The notes beneath the pieces were generated by a model. That model saw only the letters and a list, made by a program, of their open reading frames with translations. It searched no databases and had not been told where the DNA came from. The translations under genes and the position numbers were made by a program. From assembly GCA_036674765.1 (NCBI GenBank), contig JARVKI010000021.1, positions 372,001-436,000 of the forward strand: DNA of 64,000 nt. Direction: 5' to 3'. This DNA is from Seiridium cupressi. Its lineage: Eukaryota; Ascomycota; Sordariomycetes; Amphisphaeriales; Sporocadaceae. This document shows, in pieces, positions 36,026-46,373 of this stretch (the first letter of the stretch is position 1; each line of letters opens with the position of its first letter).

Positions 36026-37741
36026 ATGGGTTATCAATATTCATACCCATCTTCGACTGGCTACGACACCTCCACGCCCGTCTACCTCGACCCCAGTCTG
36101 AAGGACTCGATTCTTGAACAGTCAGCGCCATGGAGTCACCATCAGATCTCGTATGGCAAGCCCTCCTACTATCCTCATGGAAACATGAGTATCCCATTCA
36201 CAAGCAATAACGTGAGGACAATCGACGGGACCGCACCACTGCCATCTGCCCTCTTGCCAAGGCACTGCTCGCCCTCGGATCAACATTCGTCAACCTGCAG
36301 TAGCGCTCGTAGCCCTCCAGGCGATAGTGACTTCGGCTATGACTACCCTTCTACACCCCCAGATGACATGATCGTGCCACCTTTCTCCTCTCAATATGAT
36401 CATTGGGTCTCTCAGGAACAGCAGCAGCTTGAGCACGTGGCCGGCTGGACGAACATTTGCGTCAAGCCCGACCAGATTAGCTACTACCAGGAACCAGCGC
36501 CAAGCTACCATGACGAGAAGCCCGAGTTCCCATCCCGTGGCCTCAGCATGTCAAGCAATGGAAGCAGTTACGACTATGATTCCACCAGACAGCTCGAGCA
36601 AATACAACTACCAAGGTCCATGAGTCCCCCAGAAATGTCGCATGTCATTAAAGAAGAGATTCATGTATCCGAGCCGGCCTATCCTCCCTTCGAATCTGAC
36701 GAGGAGAGTTTATGTGAGAAAGGCGGCGAGAATCCTCAAGCAGACGATGAAGACGATGAGGATTACGAGCCACCAGCTACTCACAAAGAGCCGAGCTCGA
36801 GTGCGAGTCGCAATTCCAGACAACGCAAGCGTAGTAGCACTTCACAGCCAGCTTCTTCTGCCAAGAAGGCCAAGTTTGGATCCTCTCCACCCACGAGCCA
36901 GAGGACAACCACAAAGATGCCTTCGTCAGCAATGGGAAGCCTGTCTTGCAGTGAATGTCCCGACGGTGTTTTCACGGACCAGGCTAGTCTGCAGAAACAC
37001 ATCAAGCAGCAACACACACGCCCATTTGGCTGCGTGTTCCGGTTTGCCGGCTGCGAGTCGACTTTTGCCAGCAAAAACGAATGGAAGCGCCACGTCGCTT
37101 CGCAGCACTTGCTCCTCACCTACTGGCTTTGTCAACAAGACGCATGCGCAAAGCTGTCCAACACCTCGGGCTCCCTAACCAAGCCGACCGGAACGTCCCG
37201 CCACCGTAACTCGAACTCCTACGAAGCACAAACCCATTGCTCCTCGGCCTTGCCCAACGGCGCCATCTTCAACCGCAAGGACCTGTACACACAACACCTT
37301 CGAAGGATGCATATCCCTCCAGCGGTCAAGAAACAGGTCAAGGCGAAGAAGACAGTCCCGGAATGGGAGGACCGTGTTCGCGTCTACCAAGAGGAAGCTG
37401 TCCATAGCCGCTGTGAGCTTCCCGACTACATGACATGTCCAGCACCGGAATGCCACTTCGAGACTCGTGGCCCCAACGCTTGGGACGAGCGAATGGAGCA
37501 TGTTGCGAAGCATCTCGAGAAGGCCGCCAATGGCCTCGAAGCTCCGATTACGTTCGGGGGTGACCATGATCCGACCCTAATGACATGGGTGCTCCGATCT
37601 GATGTTGCCGTGGTCAAGTCTGATGGTAAGGGCATCTGGGCGCTCAACAACCCTCTGAAGCCGGAGAGGGGCAGCAACAAAACGCAGACTCACAACTACG
37701 GAGAGGAGGACGCCCCGGGCGAGGAGATAGATGACGAATGA
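36026..37741 (+). CDS. C2H2 zinc-finger transcription factor (second of the pair)
   Basis: One uninterrupted exon encodes 571 residues. The first 240 are Tyr/Ser/Pro-rich (GYQYSYPSSTGYDTS...) and then strongly acidic (PQADDEDDEDYEPP), followed by a basic, Ser-rich nuclear-localisation-like stretch (RQRKRSSTS...AKKAKFG). The zinc region begins at about residue 308: CSECPDGVFTDQASLQKHIKQQH, then CVFRFAGCESTFASKNEWKRHVASQH with LLLTYWLC, a Cys/His set (FNRKDLYTQHLRRMH) and a late CPAPECHFETRGPNAWDERMEHVAKH. The SKNEWKRH...QH..L..W.C core is the same as SKNDWKRHENSQH..LEVWKC in the upstream neighbour, so both belong to one fungal family. It ends in an acidic tail (EEDAPGEEIDDE). It is a probable nuclear regulator; targets are unknown. 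Confidence 0.9.
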   Translation: MGYQYSYPSSTGYDTSTPVYLDPSLKDSILEQSAPWSHHQISYGKPSYYPHGNMSIPFTSNNVRTIDGTAPLPSALLPRHCSPSDQHSSTCSSARSPPGDSDFGYDYPSTPPDDMIVPPFSSQYDHWVSQEQQQLEHVAGWTNICVKPDQISYYQEPAPSYHDEKPEFPSRGLSMSSNGSSYDYDSTRQLEQIQLPRSMSPPEMSHVIKEEIHVSEPAYPPFESDEESLCEKGGENPQADDEDDEDYEPPATHKEPSSSASRNSRQRKRSSTSQPASSAKKAKFGSSPPTSQRTTTKMPSSAMGSLSCSECPDGVFTDQASLQKHIKQQHTRPFGCVFRFAGCESTFASKNEWKRHVASQHLLLTYWLCQQDACAKLSNTSGSLTKPTGTSRHRNSNSYEAQTHCSSALPNGAIFNRKDLYTQHLRRMHIPPAVKKQVKAKKTVPEWEDRVRVYQEEAVHSRCELPDYMTCPAPECHFETRGPNAWDERMEHVAKHLEKAANGLEAPITFGGDHDPTLMTWVLRSDVAVVKSDGKGIWALNNPLKPERGSNKTQTHNYGEEDAPGEEIDDE

Positions 37742-39075
37742 GATTACCAACGATTCTAAGTTGTGGCATTCTGTATTTCCTTTTTAGGTCCATCTCTACC
37801 ACGACTATTGTAATACACTACACGGAAGACAAAACGGTTCTCCTCGGTTGGATTCCCGCTTCTGACATATATTACGTGGAGACGATTGCGATATATTTCA
37901 CGACTCACTGGGCTTAATGGTACATACAGAAGGAAGCGAGGCTAAGCGATGGTATAGAGACTCGGGATTCCCACTGTTACGATATTATGATGATAGCATA
38001 TACCCCAATTACATACTCTACGTCATTCATCGTGTACCCTTCGTCGCTTGATAGTCCCCTTTTCAGCTGTGGCTTCGATAGTATTGCTTCGTAGCTGATT
38101 CCAGGTTTTCACATGATCGCATCGGCTAAGTAAGAAGACCGGTCGACTGTAGTAGCAGTGAAGTTGCCTTAGCTTGTGATCGATCTTCACACAAACGAAG
38201 GTTCCGGAGTGCTACCGCATCTGTCTTGTCCACGTAATTTCGGGGGTCGGCACAATGATTCTTCATCAGGAGTCCTGTGCATATCCGCAGCAAAAAAAAA
38301 AAAAGCAACAACCCTGGAAGTTTACGCAGATCAATCAGACATACAACTGACGGTGCTAACTCCACTTGCCAATGTAATTGGGGTAGCGCTAGCAAAAAGA
38401 CTGTGCTGCCGATAGATATGCAATGGCACGATACCGGCACCGCCCCCTGAAGGACACGCTTGTGTGCTGCACTGCATCTGTAGTTTGAACTTGCTGCGCC
38501 TTGTTCATCATAAGGCGTGTTCTAATCTGGATAGTCTCAACCCGGGCTCCGCCTCTCTCCTGCCGTTCCTTGTCGCCTGCAGCGTGCACCAAAAACCAGT
38601 TCACACAATGCCCGCCTTAGTTTTCAGCCCCCAGTCGGGGTCGTCCTGTCTGGCCAATCGGTACAAAGAAGGCGTCCAATTTGGCGCTGTCCCCCGCTAT
38701 TTGAGGAAGGAGACACAGAGTGTGCCAACGCAATCACGAGGCATACAAGGCCTAAATCTTTCCGTGTCGTGGTGTCTTGTTCCACTTCAACTGCCGTCCT
38801 CTCGCGTGTTGTGTTGATCCCACCTTCGCGGCTCTGCTCCTCCATCCGCAGGATCCAGAATCAGGATAAGCGCCGGCGGCTGCTGTGCCCCATCCCCGCC
38901 CTCAGCTCTATGCGACCGGGCTCTGGAATCCTTCCCAGATCTTGACCCAAGTACCAGGGTACTAGGGCGGTGGGCTAGCAGAGCTGAGGACCCGAGCGCG
39001 CTATTCGAAACACCGGGGGGCCGCGCAACGGCAAAGACGGATGGACGGCTGAACCCTTCAGCGCCATCGCTATCT
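37742..39075. other. Gene-free stretch with poly-A run
   Basis: The 3' flank of the C2H2 gene and 5' flank of the ubiquitin-like gene. A 13-base A run lies at 38292-38304. The frame of the next gene stays open from 38818 to its first ATG at 39076 but contains no earlier ATG, so an undetected 5' exon cannot be ruled out. Confidence 0.5.
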
Positions 39076-40839
39076 ATGGCTGGTCCCGCTGGCGCCGTGA
39101 GCACCCATGTAGGTGGTGGTTCTAGAGAATCGGCCACTGATGTTGGGGGTGATGGAGCGGAGGATGCACTAGGCATGTCAGACCGTGGGGTGGACGTGAC
39201 TCTTAGTGTGCTGAAGGACGAAGGGAAGTCGTCTAGCGTAGCCGCCGGAAACGGGCCGCAGATTGGGCGTCGAGGGTATGATGCCACACAAACCCCTTTG
39301 GTCGGCCGGCTTGATGGTCTGCAGCTGAATCAAGATATCGATCCTCCGTCCGGGCCCAAGAATCTGGACGCGATCGGCGTGGTGACAGGCGAGCCTGCGA
39401 CTGGTGTCGACGCCATGGAACCACTGCACCCTGGCCTTGCTGAAGAAGAAGAGGAAAAGGAAATTCCTTTCCTCGGGCCCAACCCCACGGACATGGGTAG
39501 CGGGAACGAGGAACCCCTGGGTCGCTCAATGCCTGATACTGGTGATCCCGGCGCTTCTCCCGGCGCTTCATCCAACAATAGCAAGGGGAAGCAAAAGCAG
39601 AATGCAGTCCGCTTTGAGGCCGCAGTGCCAGATCGAACGACTGTGGATGCTGGGCCATCCACCGGTTCAGCTGTCCATGATCCCAAGATAGGTGGTGCTG
39701 GATGGGAGACTACTGCAGATCGACCATCAGCCAAGCATCCCATACGATTTCTGGATGAGGTGGGAAGGACGTACGTGTTTCCATGGGAGAAGGCGAAGAC
39801 TTGGGAGGTACTGCTACACTCCCTTCGCTTCTACGCTTTGATTTTATTGTTTTATTTTATTATTTTATTTTATCTCCTTTTTGGTATTATTGTCTTGGAT
39901 TTCTTCCTTTTCGGTCTTCTTATTGGGAAGACAACTCGTCCACATCGTGTCCTTGGGGTCTATGAGAAACCAATGAACGGGATAGCCGACGAACTGTCCG
40001 CCTCTTCTACGACTGCTTCCTGATCTCCCAATATCTCGCAGTCAAAGCCTCTTGTGGTATCATCGTATCAGCAGCTGACTGCGAACACAGGGTATGAAAC
40101 GCTTGATAGATGTGTGCTTCCAACACGTCGACGTTATCGGGCCACATGTCCACGCTGGTCGATATGATCTTACCGCGGAGAATGGCATCATATTCGGCGA
40201 CCCCCATTCGCCTTCAGGGCCCTCGATTGCTGAAAACTCGTCCTCGAATAACGCAGACGCACCACCCCCGGCTCCGCCACCGCCTGATAACAATACCGGT
40301 GGCAACCCCTCAGCTTCGTCCTCATCCTCGTCCCTACCTTCAGAGGCCCAGACACACGTACCAGTCGGGGTGCCAGTTCCTCGGAAAGACCCAATCATTC
40401 TTCCGGAGCTATGGGAAGATTTCGTGGTGAGTCCTGTCCATAAATGGCCCTTGATAGCCTCCCGAGTTATGCATGGCTAGTATGATCGTCAACTTCTGAA
40501 GCAGCTATACATCTGTACATGTATACATACGCTGATGTGCCTTATCCTGTACCCTCGGACTTCGAAATCTCCGCGGCATGTTACTAACATCAAGTGCCCG
40601 AACAGGTGCCCGGCATGTCTATCCGGATGCATATGTGGCCGCTGAGCTCGCCCTTCCAAAACAGTCCCCCTCACCCACCGCCGCCGCTGCCGCCGCCCCC
40701 ATTGATCAATCATCCCGGATTTGGAGGTCGCGGCATACCGGTTGTCGATTTTTTCGCGCCAATGCCCGGTCGGCGGCCGGGAGGACGGCCGAGGCCGCCA
40801 CCCCCTGCAAGGCCGAAGACGAGGAAGCGACCCGAGTAA
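39076..40839 (+). CDS. Ubiquitin-like-fold domain protein with proline-rich tail
   Basis: Exons 39076-39807, 40091-40426 and 40606-40839 join in frame to 433 residues. The first 215 are low complexity. From about 220 a domain reads IRFLDEVGRTYVFPWEKAKTWE, then GMKRLIDVCFQHVDVIG, AGRYDLTAENGIIFGD, a Pro/Ser/Asn-rich insert, and IILPELWEDFV followed by VPGMSIRMHMWPL. This is the order of the fungal ubiquitin-like domain (F.DAVGR.F.FP...W.GM..LI...F...G.YDL....IILP..WE..V.PG..I.M.MW) often annotated as a ubiquitin-like domain-containing protein. The insert between the GIIF and IILP strands is unusually long, about 55 residues. The C-terminus is proline-rich (PPHPPPPLPPPPL) and then Arg/Gly/Pro-rich. 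Function is unknown; a scaffold role is a guess. Intron 1 (283 nt) is long and stays open for 72 codons. Confidence 0.8.
39808..40090 (+). other. Long, partly open first intron of the ubiquitin-like gene
   Basis: The intron runs from gtactg to acacag and is T-rich at about 39835-39925. Reading through from exon 1 stays open to a TGA at 40021-40023 and would add a strongly hydrophobic stretch of Leu, Ile and Phe followed by a polar end. See findings. Confidence 0.6.
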
Positions 40840-43122
40840 TATGCCCGAGAGGAAAAGGCAAGTATGCTGACAGTGTGCAGACTACACAGTGTCGCTTTTT
40901 AGGGCAGTTTCTGTTTTACTGATTGTGTTCATATAATTTTGTTTGATGCGTGAGACGAATCTGTCAGCAGAGTATGCATGTATTTCTTTCTTTCTTTTTT
41001 TCCTTTTTTCCTTTTTTTTATTTTTTATTTTTATTTTTAATGTTACGAGTTTTACTTGGTCGAAGTCAGCAAAGGCTGAAGGGTTATGACATATGATGAC
41101 AAAGTTTTGAGCAAGATAGTGAGCAATACCCATTTTGGAATTCTTTTGTGAGCATCAAATCATTTTGGACGTCATCTCACTATGCATTGTCTACTAACGA
41201 GACGTTTTGGTTCGAAGCTCTGGGCTATGTCTCTATTCGCTTCATGACTTCGACTCAGTATTCGTGCACATCCTATTCTGCACTTGTTCCTTCAGATAAG
41301 ACGGAAACGGGGTCGATATATGAAGGGTATTGATCCCCTAGTTAGTCTTCGACAGCTGCGCTTGAACCATAATCCCTGTCCTCGGCCCGGTGCTAAAGTT
41401 TCGGTGGAGGGCCGCTAGATGCGTGGGCACGGTCGTGCTATACTACTATCTTTAGTAGCGGCTTTAGTCTAACTACAGTCTTGAACATTACCGTTGTGGA
41501 TACCCACATGGTAAAATGACCAAACCGCGGTGCTGTCAACAGTCCCTTGCGGGCAATCGACCTGCCGGGCCCAACTATCATGGTTGTTGATATCATATTG
41601 GATAAGCATGGTTGTTCCATTTCGTCTACTTCTGCTCAGAGTTAACAAATCGCTATCAAGTATAATAGCGGACTCCAGACCTAGGACCGTTGATACTAAG
41701 TCATAGCACCCACGAGCCTATCTACATATCATCAAGCACCTGGCACTAATATACGAGAGAGGATTGGATCCGACCATTCGGCTCGATCTGCCTAGCACGG
41801 AGGACCAGAGAATGTTCGCATGGCGCATACATAACCTATACCTGACTTGAGAAGCCGATAGGGCTGATAGGACGTGCTCAGGACAATTGGCGCCTATTCG
41901 CCAGTAGCGCGACAGCACCATTGTGCTGATGAATTGCCTTGCCACATCTCCGTTGTTCCAACCTTTGAACAGACGACCGTTGTGCTCGTGCTCGCTATGG
42001 CGCCGACGACAGTGACGTTATTTGCGGGGTTGCCCAGTGAATTGGTCTCTAAACCAAGGCGCTACAATGAGTTGAATCGCTCGGCAGACGGCCCAACTTT
42101 ACCATCCAAGCATCAAGCCCGCAGTCGCCAAGATTACAACCGTCAGATGATGGGTCGAATTGCTCTTGGCCAATAAGCGGGGAATCATGTCCATCCAGGA
42201 GACTGGATGGTGCGCTGCCTCCTGCAAAGTTATCTCTCTGTACCAATGGTGGCTCTATTAGTTCGTAGCGACGGCTTATTGACAAGGGCGGGCGCCTCCG
42301 CAGAGCCTCAACGACCGGCCCTCGCAAGGTTCTTGACTGGATGTGGGCAAATCGGTGAACAGATATAATTGGCATGTGCAATGTCGAGGCAGAGCTCTCA
42401 TCCATCCGTCTCTTGGATGTTCACAAAATACTCCTATAGAGAGTTGCCATCGGATCCTACAAAAATCCATCGACAAGAAAATTGTCGTGCTGTCCCCACT
42501 GCCAAGCTGGTGCCGCGTGAAGATGGCGGGAAAGCATTCGACGCCACGACCGACAAAGCGCGGCCAAGCCAGACTTCCAACTTGGCGATGGGGATCTTCA
42601 CCTGTTTGCCATGGACCTGCTAGCAAGGACATTCACGCCATGGGAGCTGGGGAAGTGCCCACAGGTGGATCTGTAATGTATCTACCCACTTACAAGCGTC
42701 GAATACTCCTGCGGAGCTTGGAGCTGGGAAATAACGCCTAGACCGCCACTGGTCGGTCTACTGAGCATTCCCCATGGGAAAATAAGGTGGGATCATGACT
42801 GGTGTGCAGATTGCAGTTAGTGTGGGGTGAAATAAAGGAGCCGTTCGGATGTGAGGTAGGACAGTGTCTCGTCGGTTGCTATATGAATATAAGATACGCC
42901 TTCCCTACCGTCTACTTCACCATCCGATCCATCTGCTCTTCCCCTTCCTGTATCAGTTTCGTCCAGTAACCACTTGGGTCTAGACAGGTCAATCACGCCT
43001 TCCTTGCCCATCGGCTTATCATGCGAGTGATAATTTCCGAGCCCGCCATCAACATCAGCTTTGACTGCACCTGTTCTTAGTTCAAAGACGACTAAATACT
43101 CACCACTGAGAACGACTTCAGT
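40840..43122. other. Gene-free stretch with T-rich run
   Basis: The region after the ubiquitin-like gene starts with a T-rich polypyrimidine/(T)nA stretch at 40981-41040. The rest has short frames only. The 3' half is the promoter region of the sugar transporter. Confidence 0.5.
40981..41040. repeat. T-rich low-complexity tract
   Basis: About 60 bases of T broken by single C or A (tttctttctttc, then ttttttattttttatttttattttt). Seen directly; no element borders recognised. Confidence 0.85.
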
Positions 43123-45554
43123 ATGTCCGACATTGATAAGACCGAGGTTGCCGTGGCCCAGCAGTAAGAAAATTGAACCCTTTCCCCTCAAGAGATGGCC
43201 ATAGACTAATCCTGCTTTCTCAAAGCCAACCCAAAGGTGCCGCCGGCGACCACCTCGAACATGGAATCTCGGCCGATGACCATGTCGATCTGGCCAAAAA
43301 TCTCGAAGCCAAGTGAGTGTCCCGAATTGCGAGTTGCTTACAAGACATGAGCCGTGGCTAATGTGCTGCCTCTTTAGAATCAAGAATCCCCTCAAAGGCA
43401 TCCCGCGTGATCAACTTATGCGAGATGTCGAGGCCTTCGCTCACGAGAAGGGTTTAGAAGAACACATTCCGCTCTTGCGCAAGGGCGCACTTGTGGCTCA
43501 GGACCCCACCAACTACGAGAGCATCGATGGACCCGAAGCACTTAATGAGGCTGAGAAGAAGGCTCTTTATGACGAGGTTGCACACAAGTGGCGCTTGCCG
43601 TGGCGCTTGTTCTTGACTATCGCGACCTGCTCTATTGGTGCTGCGGTCCAGGGCTGGGACCAAACAGGTTCCAATGGTGCCAATATCTTCTTCCCAGAGG
43701 AATACGGCATTGCAGGTGATGATGCCCGATCACGGCTTGTAAGTTAAAACTATGACACATGCTAGACTTTGCTAATGGTTCCCGACCGCCAGATTCTTGG
43801 TGTTGTAAATGCTGGCCCTTACATTGGAAGTGCCTTTATCGGCTGCTGGCTCTCAGATCCAATCAACAACTGGTTCGGTCGTCGTGGTGTCATCTTCTTC
43901 TCGGCTCATTTCTGCATCTGGCCTGTCATTGGTTCTGCCTTCTGTCACAACTGGGGACAGCAACTCGCCTGTCGTCTTCTTATGGGTATTGGAATGGGAG
44001 TAAAGGCATCCACTGGTAGGTCACTACCGTCAAAGTATCAAGAGCTAAGCGAGCTGACACACAATAGTTCCTATCTATGCCGCCGAGAACTCGCCCGCCG
44101 CTGTCCGAGGTGCCCTTGTCATGTCCTGGCGTAAGTTTTCCCCTGTTGGGCCGTTCACTTGCAGATAGACTAATGCATATGACGAACAGAGATGTGGACG
44201 GCCTTTGGCATTTTGCTGGGAACAGCCATCAACCTCGCCGTCTTCTACACACCCAATAACTGGCGGCTCATGTTAGGAGCCCCATTTATCCCAGCTGTAC
44301 CTCTTCTCTGTCTCATATATCTATGTCCCGAATCACCCCGATGGCTCATGAAGAAGAATCGGTACGGCAAGGCATGGAAGTCCCTCATGGTTCTCCGCAA
44401 TGATCCCATCCAGGTTGCGCGCGACATTTACTACATCCATGCGCAGCTGACCATCGAAATGAAACTTACAGCCGGCTCTACCTACGCCAAGCGATTTGTT
44501 CAGTTGTTCACCATCCCACGCGTGCGACGTGCCAATATCGCTGCGTTCACCGTCATGATTGCGCAGCAGATGTGCGGTATCAACATCATCGCCTTCTATT
44601 CGACCACCATTTTCAAGGAGGCCGGTTACGACGATTTCCGGGCTTTGATTTGTTCTTTTGGTTTCGGCCTTGTGAACTTTGTTTTTGCCTTCCCGGCGTT
44701 CTGGACCATTGATACAGTTAGTGATTCGACACAATGTCACTGGGCAACATGCTAACGATCCACAACAGTTTGGACGAAGAACACTGCTGCTGTTCACATT
44801 CCCGCAAATGGTGAGTTCGCGGAATATTCTTGGGCCAAGCCAACAACTTACTGATTTGGATTAGACTTGGACACTGCTAGCTGCTGGGTTATGTACACTC
44901 ATGCCACTAGAAGACGCCTACGGGGACCCGAACACCGCAAGAACTGCACTCGTTGCTCTTTTCGTCTTTTTGTTTGCAGGTAAGTCGTCGAGATTATAGC
45001 CCAGTTAAAAGCGTCTACTGACTTCAGCAATAGCCTTCTATTCGCCCGGCGAGGGACCAGTGCCTTTCACATACTCGGCTGAGGTCTACCCTCTGTCGCA
45101 TCGTGAGGTAGGCATGGGTTTTGCGGTCGCCACTTGTTTGTTCTGGGCTGCCGTCCTCGGAATGACATTCCCATTCTTGTTGGAAAGGGCTGGGACTGCT
45201 GGAGCTTTCGGCTGTTATGCCGGCTTCAATGCTGTGGCCTTCGTCATGATCTTTTTCTTGGTCCCCGGTAAGTTTTTGATAGAACGCATTGGCCGAGGAT
45301 ACGCAGAGCTGACAATGGGAATAGAAACAAAGCAGCGCACCCTGGAGGAGCTTGATTACATCTTTGCTGTTCCCATCAGAAAGTTTGCTGCTTACCAGGT
45401 TACCAAGGCTCTGCCTTGGTGGTTCAAACGATGGGTTCTTTTCCAGCGAAATGCCAAGCTTGAGCCCCTTTATCACCACGATAATGACGATCACGAGGTG
45501 GCAGCCCCCAGGAGAAGTCCAGCTGATTCAACAGATGAGAAGAAGGCTTTGTGA
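43123..45554 (+). CDS. MFS sugar/polyol transporter
   Basis: Ten exons (43123-43163, 43226-43312, 43378-43738, 43793-44015, 44068-44130, 44190-44716, 44769-44810, 44865-44979, 45034-45267, 45325-45554; 1923 nt) give 640 residues. It is a sugar-porter-family permease of the plasma membrane: a long cytosolic N-terminus (about 130 residues), the first helix with [18 protein letters not shown], the loop [11 protein letters not shown] after helix 2, [14 protein letters not shown], the post-helix-6 motif [21 protein letters not shown] in helix 7, FGRRT after helix 8 and [21 protein letters not shown] around helix 10. These are the standard sugar-porter signatures. Substrate cannot be read from sequence; H+/hexose or polyol symport is likely. 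The C-terminus is charged and cytosolic. Intron 6 uses gttagt as donor; all others are GTRRG-like. The N-terminus is longer than in typical hexose carriers. Confidence 0.93.
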
Positions 45555-46373
45555 ACGCTCTAGGTGCGATGACCACGTGGTTGAAAAAAAAAAAAAATGT
45601 TGAATATGACGAGCCTGAAGCTATGGGAGTGACGAGAAAGACATGTCTGTTAGTGATAGAAGTTCCAAAACATATATAGCTGTCTGGCGTGGCTGTTGTA
45701 GGAACCTGCGATCTGACTTGACATACTAACTCGTCATGATATGATAAACAGAGATCAACACCACCACTATCACTTCTTTCTACCGTGTCTCCCAGAGGTG
45801 GGAAAGCATTGGTTGGGGTATCACCGACATGACTTTCGCGGATCAAAGTGGTCGTGGTGAACAGTCCATGACTTTAGCCCATTTGGCAATGCTCCAAAAA
45901 TAGATTCCGACCGGCGTCTTCGCATTAGTAGATGGGCTCGCTCAGTGGAGCTATCGCCGCCATAGCAGTGCATCCAGGGTCGCAGCAACCCCGCTATTCA
46001 GCCCCATCTAAGCTCAGCCATGATCGAGTACGTTAAGCTCTCTACTTCAAGGTCCAGTTCCCGTTTCACGGGAATTCAAGCTGACCTCTGCCTTCTACAC
46101 CCAATTGACATGCTCGTAAACTCCTTGTGCTACAAAATCTCAATCGCTTCGTGGGCCAAAATTACCCCGGCCTAACTCAAGTTGTCGTGCCCGTTCTCGT
46201 ATTCCTTAAGCTCTGGCCCCTCATCAACATCTTACGTCACATTGGGTAGAACACTAAATTCAGGAACAGACGAGCTGCAGCCTTTGACCACATATACAGC
46301 CTGTTTGACTTTCCCCTCTGCTCCTACTTGACCTGCAAACCAAAAGCCGTGTCTATATACACAACCGACCAAT
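45555..46373. other. Short gene-free stretch with poly-A run
   Basis: Contains a 14-base A run at 45584-45597, 30 bases after the transporter stop, and the promoter of the kelch gene. Nothing else was seen. Confidence 0.5.

Noticed and set aside
42817..43401. Minus-strand frame of 194 codons over the transporter start
   Set aside because: Antisense to exons 1-3 of the sugar transporter, whose splicing and motifs are clear.
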